From NCBI RefSeq assembly GCF_003938655.1, contig NZ_RJJT01000013.1, positions 1-64,000 on the forward strand: a stretch of DNA of 64,000 nt, read 5' to 3'. The DNA comes from Rhizobium pisi (lineage in GTDB: Bacteria > Pseudomonadota > Alphaproteobacteria > Rhizobiales > Rhizobiaceae). Made by a program: the position numbers and the translations under genes. Each line of letters starts with the position of its first letter. The first letter of the stretch is position 1. The notes below the pieces were generated by a model. That model made no database searches. It was given only the letters and a program-made list of their open reading frames with translations, and was not told where the DNA came from. Below, piece after piece: positions 26,962 through 35,597 of this stretch.

Positions 26962-29889
26962 ATGACCGACGAGGCGCTTGTTGATCGCATGACGCTGCCG
27001 CGTCCCGACGTCACCGTCGCGGACGCGGAAGAGATCCTTCTTGCCCACTACAGCCTGTCCGGCACGCTCACCGAACTCGGCAGCCAGCAGGATCGAAACT
27101 ATCGCGTCGATACCGATCGCGGCTGCTACGTCCTGAAGATCTGCCACGCCGCTTACGAGACCCGGGAACTCGAAGCGCAGAATGCGGCGATTCATCACCT
27201 CAAAGGTAAGCAAGACGCGCCGCGCGTTCCAGATGTGATCGCCACCAATGACGGGCGGGAGATCGTCGTCTTTACAACGCGCGGGCAGGGCTACCAGGTC
27301 CGGCTGCTGCAATATCTGGAAGGCCAGGGGCTGACGGAACTGTCCTACGTGGCACCGGCCTCCGTCGCGGCGCTGGGCGCGCTCTGTGCGCGGCTGGCGC
27401 GGGCGCTTGCCGATTTCAGCCATCCCGGTCTCGACCGCAGCCTGCAATGGGATCTCCGGCGCGCCGGGCCGGTCGCTGTGCAGCTGCTTTCCGCCATCAC
27501 CGACAGCGCCGCGCGCGACCGGATCGCCAAGACCATGGTGATGGCCGTTCGCCGCATCCAGCCCTTGGCGCCATCGCTTCGGCTGCAGGCCGTGCATCAC
27601 GACGTCACCGGCGACAATGTCGTCGGCCATCGCGACGCCCGTGGCCACACAATTCCCGACGGGGTGATCGATTTCGGCGACATCATCCGCGGCTGGCTGG
27701 TCGGCGACCTCGCCGTCACTTGCGCATCGCTGCTGCATCAGGCCGACGGCGACCCTTTTCACATCCTGCCTGCCGTCACCGCCTATCAGGCTATCTATCC
27801 GCTGAGCGAGGACGAGTTGAAGGCGCTCTGGCCCTTGGTCGTCGCACGCGCGGTCATCCTCGTTGCAAGCAGCGAGCAGCAGATTTCGATCGATCCCGAC
27901 AATGACTACGTTCGCGGCAATCTCGACGACGAGCGGGCGATCTTCGATACGGCGATGTCCGTTCCCTTCGAACTGATGGAAGCGGCGATCCTCAGGGCTG
28001 CCGGCGTCGATATCGCCGCCCCGGAAACGTCGGGATGGCTGCCATTACTGCCCGACATCGATCCCGCTGGGATCGCCTATGTCGATCTGGGGGTGCTGAG
28101 CCCGCATTTTTCCGCCGGCAACTGGCTGAACGCCGACATGGACTGGCGGCTGCTTGCCCGTGCCGCAACCGAAAACGGCGCGGCTGCGACGCGCTATGGC
28201 GAATATCGGCTTTCCCGCGCCGGCCTCGGAGCCGCGAAGACACAGGCGACCTGCGCCCTGCATATCGACATATGCCTGGCCACAGGAAGCGCGATTGCGG
28301 CTCCCTTTGCCGGTCGAATCGGCTGGAAGGACCAGCATCTGACACTTGCCGGCGACAATATGACCCTGCATCTCGACGGGCTCGACGCCGCAGTCGAGGA
28401 TGGAACCGAGGTTGCTGGCGGCGATCCGCTCGGCGCGGTTGTCGGAGAGGTTTCGTCGCTCGGCGGACTGCGCGTCCAGCTTTGCAGCGTCGCAGGCCTG
28501 GAACCGCCGCTGTTTGCCACGCCGCGCGAGGCGGCGGCCTGGTCGGTGCTCTGCCCCTCGCCTTCGCAACTTCTCGGCGGCGACGCGGATGCGCCGCAGC
28601 CTGAAATTGCCGAGCTGCTCGCCAGGCGGCAGGCGCATCTCGCACGGCCGCAGAAGAACTATTACGCGGCGCCGCCTCAGATCGAGCGCGGCTGGAGGGA
28701 GCATTTGTTCGATGTCGAAGGTCGCGCCTATCTCGACATGGTCAACAACGTTACCATCCTCGGCCATGGCCATCCGAGACTCGCAGCGGCGATCAACGCG
28801 CAATGGCTGCGGCTCAACACCAATTCGCGTTTTCACTATGCCGCGATCACCGAATTTTCCGAACAGCTCGCAGCTCTTGCGCCGGACGGGCTCGACGCGG
28901 TCTTTCTTGTCAACAGCGGCTCGGAGGCGAACGACCTGGCGCTTCGGCTGGCGCAAGCACATAGCGGCGCGCGCAACATGCTCTGCCTGCTCGAAGCCTA
29001 TCATGGCTGGTCTGTGGCAAGCGATGCCGTCTCCACCTCGATCGCCGACAATCCGCGGGCGCTCGGCACCCGGCCGGACTGGGTGCATGCCGTCCTGTCG
29101 CCGAATACCTATCGCGGCACGTTCCGCGGTCCTGATACCGCAGCGAATTATCTCGGCGCGGTAACACCGGTGCTGGAGGCGATCGACGCCGGCGGCGAAG
29201 GCCTTGCGGGGTTCATCTGCGAATCCGTCTACGGCAATGCCGGCGGCATTCCGTTGCCGGAGGGTTATCTCAGGGAAATCTACGCGCAGGTGCGCGCCCG
29301 CGGCGGCCTCTGCATCGCCGACGAAGTGCAGGTCGGCTATGGCAGGCTCGGGCATTATTTCTGGGGCTTCGAGCAGCAGGGAGTCGTGCCCGACATCATC
29401 ACCATCGCCAAGAGCATGGGCAACGGACATCCGCTCGGCGCCGTCATTACCACGCGCGAGATCGCCGAATCGCTGGAGAAGGAGGGCGCCTTCTTTTCCT
29501 CCACCGGCGGCAGCCCGGTCAGCTGCGTGGCCGGCATGACGGTGCTCGAAATCATGGCCGAGGAGAGGTTGCAGGACAACGCCCGAACGGTCGGCGATCA
29601 TCTGAAGGCGCGGCTTGCGGCGCTGATCGACCGCTATCCGATCGCCGGCGCCGTGCACGGGATGGGGCTCTATCTCGGCCTCGAATTCGTCCGCGACAGA
29701 ACGACGCTCACGCCGGCGACGGAAGAGACGGCTGCGATCTGCGATCGGCTTCTCGAACTCGGCGTCATCATGCAGGCGACCGGCGATCACCAAAATGTGC
29801 TGAAGATCAAACCGCCGCTTTGCCTCAGCATCGAAAGTGCGGATTTCTTCGCCGACATGCTGGAAAAGGTGCTTGCCGAAGGCTGGTGA
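26962..29889 (+). CDS. Fusion: APH-like kinase, M23-like domain and class III aminotransferase (phospho-lyase type)
   Basis: 975 residues in three parts. Residues about 20-330 are an aminoglycoside/hydroxylysine-kinase-like domain (GSQQDRNYRVDT, catalytic VHHDVTGDNVV, metal site VIDFGD). Residues about 430-530 resemble an M23/lysostaphin fold (GSAIAAPFAGRIGWKD ... GGLRVQLCSV) but lack the zinc-binding H-x-H. Residues about 560-975 are a class III PLP enzyme with FLVNSGSEANDLALRLA, CIADEVQVGYG and PLP lysine in ITIAKSMGNGHP. In animals separate kinase and PLP phospho-lyase proteins degrade hydroxylysine or phosphoethanolamine. The fusion probably phosphorylates an amino alcohol and eliminates the phosphate. 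Confidence 0.9.
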   Translation: MTDEALVDRMTLPRPDVTVADAEEILLAHYSLSGTLTELGSQQDRNYRVDTDRGCYVLKICHAAYETRELEAQNAAIHHLKGKQDAPRVPDVIATNDGREIVVFTTRGQGYQVRLLQYLEGQGLTELSYVAPASVAALGALCARLARALADFSHPGLDRSLQWDLRRAGPVAVQLLSAITDSAARDRIAKTMVMAVRRIQPLAPSLRLQAVHHDVTGDNVVGHRDARGHTIPDGVIDFGDIIRGWLVGDLAVTCASLLHQADGDPFHILPAVTAYQAIYPLSEDELKALWPLVVARAVILVASSEQQISIDPDNDYVRGNLDDERAIFDTAMSVPFELMEAAILRAAGVDIAAPETSGWLPLLPDIDPAGIAYVDLGVLSPHFSAGNWLNADMDWRLLARAATENGAAATRYGEYRLSRAGLGAAKTQATCALHIDICLATGSAIAAPFAGRIGWKDQHLTLAGDNMTLHLDGLDAAVEDGTEVAGGDPLGAVVGEVSSLGGLRVQLCSVAGLEPPLFATPREAAAWSVLCPSPSQLLGGDADAPQPEIAELLARRQAHLARPQKNYYAAPPQIERGWREHLFDVEGRAYLDMVNNVTILGHGHPRLAAAINAQWLRLNTNSRFHYAAITEFSEQLAALAPDGLDAVFLVNSGSEANDLALRLAQAHSGARNMLCLLEAYHGWSVASDAVSTSIADNPRALGTRPDWVHAVLSPNTYRGTFRGPDTAANYLGAVTPVLEAIDAGGEGLAGFICESVYGNAGGIPLPEGYLREIYAQVRARGGLCIADEVQVGYGRLGHYFWGFEQQGVVPDIITIAKSMGNGHPLGAVITTREIAESLEKEGAFFSSTGGSPVSCVAGMTVLEIMAEERLQDNARTVGDHLKARLAALIDRYPIAGAVHGMGLYLGLEFVRDRTTLTPATEETAAICDRLLELGVIMQATGDHQNVLKIKPPLCLSIESADFFADMLEKVLAEGW

Positions 29890-30144
29890 ACCGGGGATTC
29901 CGGCGTTAACCAAATCGGTCATTTTGCGGCATTTCGACTTTTAATGATGAAGCCCATTGCCTGAATCAGGCTGGCTTCCTATCTCTGCTGCGACGATCGA
30001 TCGATTGCGATTCTGTCATGCGAATTTTACGAAGAGCTGATATGTTTCTTTCTGTAAATTTCGAGTGAGACGGAATGAATTTTTTCGGATCGTCGATATT
30101 TTGACACGTTTCGGAATATGTTTCTGACAGGCTATCGGGTAATC

Positions 30145-30161
30145 TCTACTAAGTTAGTAGA
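30145..30161. promoter_or_regulatory. Perfect 17-base palindrome, operator-like
   Basis: TCTACTAA-G-TTAGTAGA is perfectly symmetric around one central base. It sits about 25-40 bases after a TTGACA-like hexamer and 75 bases before a small open frame. Size and symmetry fit a dimeric regulator site; the regulator is unknown. Confidence 0.4.
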
Positions 30162-30235
30162 TATTGAAGACAGCCATCACCGGCCCCGGACTTCACGGGA
30201 CCCCTCAAGCGCAACGCCAATGCAAGGAACGAGAC

Positions 30236-30331
30236 ATGATAGACATCGATATTCTCGCCACTCTCCTTGGGCGATCCGTGCTTGGCAATGACCGTCCGGG
30301 CGCCCTCTCCCGCCCGAACTGTCGAATGTGA
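30236..30331 (+). CDS. Possible 31-residue small protein
   Basis: ATG 30236 is preceded by AAGGAAC at suitable distance and opens a 31-codon frame beginning MIDIDILATLLGRS and ending in TGA at 30331. It lies between the palindrome at 30145 and the 64-residue gene at 30409. It could be a leader peptide for that gene or non-coding. Codon composition is ordinary for this genome and no family is recognised. Confidence 0.25.
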   Translation: MIDIDILATLLGRSVLGNDRPGALSRPNCRM

Positions 30332-30408
30332 CGTTCGTCCTCCTTTCAACGGTACCAGACAAGTCAATTCGCCATGGCTGTGCATGTCGCGCGGCAGGAG
30401 TTCTATCT

Positions 30409-30603
30409 ATGAAGAAGCAAGTTATCGAATATGCAGGCGTTCCCGTCGGGATCGTCATTCCCGATGAAGATCGGTTGAAATTCATCGCCGTGAAATTCCA
30501 CGTCCACGACCTCGACGAGCAGCGTTTCCGCTCGCCCGATGAGGTGCGGCTGGCCATCCATGACCTGATGACCCGCCGTCATCCGAAGCCGCTTCATGCC
30601 TGA
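30409..30603 (+). CDS. Small conserved-looking hypothetical protein
   Basis: A 64-residue protein, MKKQVIEYAGVPVGIVIPD..., with an N-terminal beta-strand pattern and a C-terminal helix (SPDEVRLAIHDLMTRR). It has no signal peptide or membrane segment. AGGAG lies 8 bases before the ATG, and an intrinsic terminator begins 43 bases after the stop, so the gene is probably expressed as its own unit. The longer frame from 30328 has no ribosome binding site. Function not recognised. Confidence 0.6.
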   Translation: MKKQVIEYAGVPVGIVIPDEDRLKFIAVKFHVHDLDEQRFRSPDEVRLAIHDLMTRRHPKPLHA

Positions 30604-30646
30604 CGGCATGAGGCCGGCCCCGACTTTCACGGCTTTTCCGATGTTC

Positions 30647-30680
30647 GACCGGTCCTGCCACAGGGCCGGTCTTGTTTTTT
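30647..30680 (+). terminator. Rho-independent terminator
   Basis: An 11-bp stem, GACCGGTCCTG (30647-30657) with CAGGGCCGGTC (30661-30671), has a 3-base loop and one T-G pair. It is followed by TTGTTTTTT. It ends the small gene at 30409 and separates it from the peptidase gene that starts a few bases later. Confidence 0.88.
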
Positions 30681-30688
30681 GAGGGCAT

Positions 30689-31726
30689 TTGCAGTCCTAT
30701 CGGCCGGCGTGCCGCCATCAGGATCAGCCCTTGCCCGATCTTCTCAATCTGCTCACCGACATCGAAGGCGTTTCCGTTGGCCATGCGACCGACCTCGTGC
30801 TCGGATCCGGTGTCACCGCAATCGTCTTCGACGAGCCGGCCGTCGCATCCGGCACGGTGCTCGGGGGTGCGCCGGGCGGGCGCGACACGAGCCTGCTCGA
30901 CCCGTCCATGACCGTCAGTGCCGTCGATGCCTTCGTGCTCTCGGGCGGCTCCGCCTTCGGGCTCGATGCCGCAGGCGGCATGCAGGCGGGCCTGCGTGAA
31001 CTCGGCCGCGGTTTTGCGGTCGGGCCGGTCAAGATCCCGATCGTGCCGCAGGCGATCCTGATGGACCTGCTGAACGGCGGCGACAAGGATTGGGGGCTTC
31101 ACTCCCCCTATCGCGACATGGGCTATGCGGCATTGAAGGCCGCCGCCAAGGGCGCATTCGCGCTCGGCACAGTCGGCGCCGGCACCGGGGCGACAACCGC
31201 CACCTTCAAGGGCGGGCTTGGCTCGGCGAGCGCCGTCAGCAGCGCCGGGCATCGCGTCGCGGCTGTTGTCGCGGTCAATGCGCTCGGCTCGGCAACGATC
31301 GGGGCGGGACCGCATTTCTGGGCAGCCCCCTTCGAAAAAGATGACGAATTTGGCGGGCTCGGCATGCCTGATTCAACTGACCACAGGATGCGGCTGAAGG
31401 GGATGAGCGTTCCTGCGACGACGATCGGCGCTGTCGTGACCGACGCGCAGCTGACGAAGGCCGAAGCGCACCGGCTTTCGCTTGCCGGCCATGACGGCCT
31501 CGCCCGGGCGCTGCTGCCGGCGCATCTGCCGCTTGACGGCGACACGGTCTTTGCCGCGTCGACAGCCAAGCATCGAAGAGACGATATGGCGAGCCTGATG
31601 GAGCTTTGCCACCTCGCCACCATCGTCACGGCGCGGGCGATCGCCCGCGGGATCTACGAGGCAACCGCCCTGCCGGTCGAGGGCGCGCAAAAGGCTTGGC
31701 GCGACCGCTACCCGAACGGCGGCTGA
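30689..31726 (+). CDS. P1-family peptidase (DmpA/BapA-like, self-processing)
   Basis: A 345-residue member of peptidase family S58/P1 (L-aminopeptidase D-Ala-esterase/amidase DmpA and beta-peptidyl aminopeptidase BapA). It has LTDIEGVSVGHATD, GGAPGGRDTSLLDP, DAFVLSGGSAFGLDAAGGM and a GTVGAGTGATT segment. The family self-cleaves at a G/S or N/S bond before the catalytic serine; here the region around AVVAVNALGSATIG would supply it. It releases N-terminal residues from small peptides. The start is uncertain: TTG 30689 with GAGGG upstream, or a TTG about 45 bases later. Confidence 0.85.
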   Translation: MQSYRPACRHQDQPLPDLLNLLTDIEGVSVGHATDLVLGSGVTAIVFDEPAVASGTVLGGAPGGRDTSLLDPSMTVSAVDAFVLSGGSAFGLDAAGGMQAGLRELGRGFAVGPVKIPIVPQAILMDLLNGGDKDWGLHSPYRDMGYAALKAAAKGAFALGTVGAGTGATTATFKGGLGSASAVSSAGHRVAAVVAVNALGSATIGAGPHFWAAPFEKDDEFGGLGMPDSTDHRMRLKGMSVPATTIGAVVTDAQLTKAEAHRLSLAGHDGLARALLPAHLPLDGDTVFAASTAKHRRDDMASLMELCHLATIVTARAIARGIYEATALPVEGAQKAWRDRYPNGG

Positions 31727-31781
31727 TTGAATAAGGTCGGAACCGAAAAGATCGACCATGCCGAATGGCGGAGAGACGTGA

Positions 31782-32702
31782 ATGCAGATCCGGGCGCTGA
31801 TGTATTTCGACGAGCTGGTCAGGACCAACTCGATGCGCCAGGCTGCCGAGAACCTCAATGTCGCGCCGACGGCGATCAGCCGGCAGATCGAGAACCTCGA
31901 ATATCATTTCGGCGCGCCGCTTGTCGAACGCAGCGCTCGCGGCGTCAAGCTGACGGCGGCAGGAGAGCTGCTCGCCGCCCGCGCCGGCCGGACGCTGCGC
32001 GAACTCGACCATGTGCAGCAGCTGATCGAAGACCTGAAGGGCCTGGAGCGCGGCCATGTCAGCATCTATGCCAATGGCGCCACGGTTACCAATCTGCTGG
32101 CTCCGGCGCTTGCCGAATTCAGCCTGAAATATCCAAAGCTGCGCTTTACCGTGACGATCGCCAGTGCGCGACAGGCGGTCGATGCCGTCAGCAGCGCCGA
32201 GGCGGATATTGCGGTGACGCTGTTTGCGCCTGCTATGTCAGGCACCAAGATAAGGCTGCGTTCCGAGATCGCCTATGATCTCATCGTCACGCCACAGCAT
32301 CCGGCGGCAGCACTTGCCGAAATCCCACTGCGAAAGCTCGTCGACTATGCACTGGCGCTGCCGGAGCAATCCTTCGGCTTTCGCCAAGCCTTCGACGCAC
32401 TGATTGCGAAGGAGGGGCTAAGCCTCGATCCCGTCTTCGTCACGAGCTCACTGGAAATGCTGAAGGAACTCGTGCTCAGCGGTGCTGCGGCGACCTTGCT
32501 GCCGGCGCTGACCGTCCGGCGCGAAATCGAAGCGGGGCAGCTTAGCGCCATTCCTCTTGCCGGCAAGAAAGGCATTCGCACCCATGTCGATCTCTGCGTC
32601 GCCCCGGATCGGCAGCTGTCCTTCGCGGCGACGAAGCTGATCGACTTCATCGAGACGTTCATGCGCGATCGCACGAACCTCCGGGCCGACACGAAAGACT
32701 GA
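31782..32702 (+). CDS. LysR-family transcriptional regulator
   Basis: A 306-residue LysR protein with an N-terminal winged helix (LMYFDELVRTNSMRQAAENLNVAPTAISRQIENLEYHFGAPLVERSARGVKLTAAG) and a LysR substrate-binding domain from about residue 90. It lies between the P1 peptidase gene and the solute-binding protein gene on the same strand. It most likely controls the peptide uptake group, and dyads at 32735-32785 are candidate targets. The inducer is unknown. Confidence 0.93.
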   Translation: MQIRALMYFDELVRTNSMRQAAENLNVAPTAISRQIENLEYHFGAPLVERSARGVKLTAAGELLAARAGRTLRELDHVQQLIEDLKGLERGHVSIYANGATVTNLLAPALAEFSLKYPKLRFTVTIASARQAVDAVSSAEADIAVTLFAPAMSGTKIRLRSEIAYDLIVTPQHPAAALAEIPLRKLVDYALALPEQSFGFRQAFDALIAKEGLSLDPVFVTSSLEMLKELVLSGAAATLLPALTVRREIEAGQLSAIPLAGKKGIRTHVDLCVAPDRQLSFAATKLIDFIETFMRDRTNLRADTKD

Positions 32703-32734
32703 CACTTCCGGCTTGCATCGGCGACGGATTTGGT

Positions 32735-32785
32735 GTGTAGCTTTTTCGGCTACACTGCACACACGAAATCGACATTATGTGTGCA
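32735..32785. promoter_or_regulatory. Two tandem inverted repeats before the solute-binding protein gene
   Basis: The first repeat is GTGTAGC (32735-32741) and GCTACAC (32749-32755) with a 7-base loop. The second is TGCACACA (32756-32763) and TGTGTGCA (32778-32785) with a 14-base spacer. The first could end the lysR message although no long T-run follows it. The second has the spacing of a regulator site. They lie 33-85 bases after the lysR stop and 63-113 bases before the solute-binding protein start. Confidence 0.45.
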
Positions 32786-32848
32786 CTGATGCCGCCGCTT
32801 TATCCGCAAAAGGCCTTCGTCATCGAGCGCGGCCGGGCAGAGGACATG

Positions 32849-34378
32849 ATGATCAAGGTTTCACTTGTGCCTTCGGCGCGTTTCGTCCGGCAACTATCCC
32901 TTGGAGCAGCGGTTTCGGCCGGCCTCATGATGGCGGCGATGACGCCTGCGGAGGCGGCAAAAACCAACCTCAATCTCGGCATGAGCGTCGAGCCGACCGG
33001 CCTCGACCCGACGATCGCAGCGCCCGTCGCGATCGGCCAGGTCACCTGGCAGAACGTCTTCGAGGGACTGGTGACCATCGACCAGACCGGCAAGGTTCAG
33101 CCGCAGCTGGCGAAAAGCTGGGAGATTTCACCGGACGGCCTGACCTATACGTTCAAGCTGCGGACCAACGTCAAATTCCACGACGGCGAAGCCTTCGATG
33201 CCGCCAGCGCCAAGTTTTCGCTCGATCGCGCCCGCGGCGCGGATTCCATTAATCCGCAGAAGCGCTTCTTTGCCTCGATCGCCTCGATCGATACGCCCGA
33301 TGCCGAAACGCTGGTGCTGCACCTTTCGGCGCCGACGGGCAGCCTGATCTACTGGCTCGGCTGGCCAGCTTCGGTGATGGTCGCGCCGAACACGGCCGCC
33401 AGCGACAAGACGGTGCCAGTCGGCACCGGTCCTTTCAAATTCGCCGGCTGGGCGAAGGGCGACAAGGTCGAACTCGAGAGGAATGCCGATTACTGGAACA
33501 AGGATGCAGCCGCCAAGCTCGACAAGGTGACCTTCCGCTTCATTGCCGATCCGCAGGCGCAGGCGGCAGCGCTGAAATCCGGTGATCTCGATGCCTTTCC
33601 GGAATTTGCCGCACCCGAGCTGATGAGCTCCTTCGACGACGACGCAAGGCTCGTCACCAGAATCGGCAATACCGAGCTCAAGGTCGTTGCCGGCATGAAC
33701 AATGCCAAGAAGCCTTTCGACGATAAACGCGTCCGTCAGGCGCTGATGATGGCGATCGACCGCAAGACAGTGATCGACGGTGCATGGTCCGGCCTCGGCA
33801 CGCCGATTGGCAGCCACTACACGCCGAACGATCCGGGCTACCAGGACATGACCGACGCGCTGCCCTACGACGTCGAAAAGGCGAAGGCGCTGCTTGCCGA
33901 AGCCGGCTACCCCAACGGCTTCACCTTCTCGATCAAATCGCCGCAGATGGCTTATGCGCCGCGCAGCGCTGAGGTGATGCAGGCGATGTTTGCCGAAATC
34001 GGCGTGACGATGAATATCGAGCCGACGGAATTTCCGGCGAAATGGGTCCAGGACATTATGAAGGACCGCAACTTCGACATGACGATCGTCGCCCACGCCG
34101 AACCGCTCGACATCGATATCTATGCGAGGGATCCCTATTATTTCAATTACAAGAATCCCGTTTTCGACGCGCTGATGAAGAAGGTCCAGGAGACGAGCGA
34201 CCCCGCGCAGCAAAATGCGATCTACGGCGAAGCTCAGAAGATTCTCGCCGACGACGTGCCTGCGCTCTACCTCTTTGTCATGCCGAAGCTCGGCGTCTGG
34301 GACAAAAAGCTGAAAGGGCTGTGGGAGAACGAGCCGATCCCCTCGAATGTGCTTTCCGGCGTTTCCTGGGACGAGTGA
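32849..34378 (+). CDS. Periplasmic solute-binding protein, family 5 (peptide/nickel type)
   Basis: A 509-residue SBP_bac_5 protein with a signal peptide (MIKVSLVPSARFVRQLSLGA then AVSAGLMMAAMTPAEA). It has family motifs GLDPTIAAP, WEISPDGLTYTFKLRTNVKFHDGEAFDAAS, VGTGPFKFAGW and DKRVRQALMMAIDRKTVI. It captures a peptide or similar solute for an ABC importer. ATG 32849 is 5 bases from GCAGAGG; an adjacent ATG at 32846 is closer. The two permease genes follow, but a 137-base palindromic element lies between. Confidence 0.9.
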   Translation: MIKVSLVPSARFVRQLSLGAAVSAGLMMAAMTPAEAAKTNLNLGMSVEPTGLDPTIAAPVAIGQVTWQNVFEGLVTIDQTGKVQPQLAKSWEISPDGLTYTFKLRTNVKFHDGEAFDAASAKFSLDRARGADSINPQKRFFASIASIDTPDAETLVLHLSAPTGSLIYWLGWPASVMVAPNTAASDKTVPVGTGPFKFAGWAKGDKVELERNADYWNKDAAAKLDKVTFRFIADPQAQAAALKSGDLDAFPEFAAPELMSSFDDDARLVTRIGNTELKVVAGMNNAKKPFDDKRVRQALMMAIDRKTVIDGAWSGLGTPIGSHYTPNDPGYQDMTDALPYDVEKAKALLAEAGYPNGFTFSIKSPQMAYAPRSAEVMQAMFAEIGVTMNIEPTEFPAKWVQDIMKDRNFDMTIVAHAEPLDIDIYARDPYYFNYKNPVFDALMKKVQETSDPAQQNAIYGEAQKILADDVPALYLFVMPKLGVWDKKLKGLWENEPIPSNVLSGVSWDE

Positions 34379-34467
34379 TCGAACAGCTTCAGGCGAATTG
34401 AGAGGTACGGATGAGCGAGGGGAAGCCGCAGAGCAAACCGTTTGATGCCGGTCACAGCCCTCTCCAT

Positions 34468-34604
34468 CCCTCATTCCTGTGCTTGTCACAGGAATCCAGT
34501 GCGCCCAAGTCCTTGGGCGCGGGAGACTTCCTTGCTTGGGTGAGAGTCATTCACGGCGCCGACGCGCCGTGGCTGGATTCCTGTGACAAGCACAGGAATG
34601 AGGG
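34468..34604. repeat. Composite palindromic element with perfect 32-bp inverted arms
   Basis: The outer arms 34468-34499 and 34573-34604 are perfect reverse complements over 32 bases. Each arm is itself a small palindrome (ATTCCTGTG...CACAGGAAT). The interior holds two more hairpins: GCGCCCAAG/CTTGGGCGC (34501-34520) and CACGGCGC/GCGCCGTG (34552-34571). It is unrelated to the RIME1-like copies in this window. It looks like a dispersed rhizobial intergenic element that could process or stabilise the binding-protein message relative to the permease part. Confidence 0.85.
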
Positions 34605-34646
34605 CGTGTGGGGAAGCCACCGTACCACATCGAAAGCGTGGCATCC

Positions 34647-35594
34647 GTGATCACCCTCCTCGCTCGTCGCTTAGCCGGTCTCCTGGTCACACTCGGCATC
34701 GTCTCGCTGCTGATCTTCACCGTCATGGATCTTCTGCCCGGCGATCCCGCCTCGATCATGCTCGGGACCTCGGCGGCGCCGGAAACGCTTGAAGCGTTGC
34801 GCCATGATCTCGGCCTCGACCAGCCGCTCATCCTCCGTTACGGGCAGTGGCTGGCCGGCGTGTTCTCCGGCGATCTCGGGCAGTCCTATACATATGGCGT
34901 GCCGGTCGCGGGGCTGATCGTCGAGCGTCTGGCGGTGACGCTGCCGCTGGCGCTGATGGCGATCGTGCTCTCGGTTGCGATTGCCTTGCCGCTCGGCGTG
35001 CTGGCGGCCTCGCGCCGCGGCGGTCTCTTCGATATCATCGCAACGCTGTTTTCGCAGGTCAGCATCGCCGTGCCCGCCTTCTGGGTGGCGCTGCTCCTGA
35101 TCATCCTGTTTTCGACGATGCTCGGGCTGATGCCGGCCGGCGGCTTTCCGGGCTGGAGCGCCGGCCCGATGCCGGCATTGCGAGCGCTTGTTTTGCCGGC
35201 CGTGGCGCTGGCGATGCCGCAGGCGGGCGTATTGACGCGTGTGGCGCGCTCGGCGGTGCTGGAGACAATGCACGAGGATTTTGCCCGCACCGCCGTGGCC
35301 AAGGGGCTTTCACGCAGTGCAGTGCTATGGCGGCATATCGTGCCGAATGCACTGATCCCGATCCTGACGATGATCGGGCTGCAATTCACCTTTCTCGTTG
35401 CCGGCGCGGTGCTGGTGGAAAATGTCTTCAACCTGCCCGGCCTCGGGCGGCTCGCCCTTCAGGCGCTCTCCCAGCGCGACATCATCGTCATGCAGGATGT
35501 CGTCCTGTTCTTCGCTGCCCTCGTCATCGTGATGAATTTCATCGTCGATCTCTCCTATCTCGCGATCGATCCCCGGATGAGAAAGGCGGCATGA
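34647..35594 (+). CDS. ABC transporter permease, DppB type
   Basis: A 315-residue inner-membrane protein with six hydrophobic segments. It starts with the typical VITLLARRLAGLLVTLGIVSLLIFTVMDLLPGDPA and has the EAA loop FARTAVAKGLSRSAVLWRHIVPNALIPILT and the end VLFFAALVIVMNFIVDLSYLAIDPRMR. It forms half of the translocation channel of a peptide importer. GTG 34647 was chosen because family members start there; the frame is open from GTG 34608, just after the palindromic element. The DppC-type gene follows after 3 bases. Confidence 0.88.
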   Translation: MITLLARRLAGLLVTLGIVSLLIFTVMDLLPGDPASIMLGTSAAPETLEALRHDLGLDQPLILRYGQWLAGVFSGDLGQSYTYGVPVAGLIVERLAVTLPLALMAIVLSVAIALPLGVLAASRRGGLFDIIATLFSQVSIAVPAFWVALLLIILFSTMLGLMPAGGFPGWSAGPMPALRALVLPAVALAMPQAGVLTRVARSAVLETMHEDFARTAVAKGLSRSAVLWRHIVPNALIPILTMIGLQFTFLVAGAVLVENVFNLPGLGRLALQALSQRDIIVMQDVVLFFAALVIVMNFIVDLSYLAIDPRMRKAA

Positions 35595-35597
35595 AGC

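Larger units (their letters stand above)
29890..30408. other. Long AT-richer intergenic stretch before a small gene
   Basis: About 520 bases after the fusion gene, noticeably richer in A and T than the surroundings. It contains TTGACA-like TTTGACACG at about 30100, an 8-base perfect dyad at 30145-30161, and a 31-codon frame at 30236-30331. No RNA gene was recognised. Together with the terminator at 30647 it defines a separate small transcription unit. Confidence 0.5.

Noticed and set aside
28045..29922. 625-codon open frame on the minus strand opposite the fusion gene
   Set aside because: It mirrors the PLP-enzyme coding frame in GC-rich DNA, has no family motifs and no ribosome binding site. 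The plus-strand frame contains all catalytic motifs.
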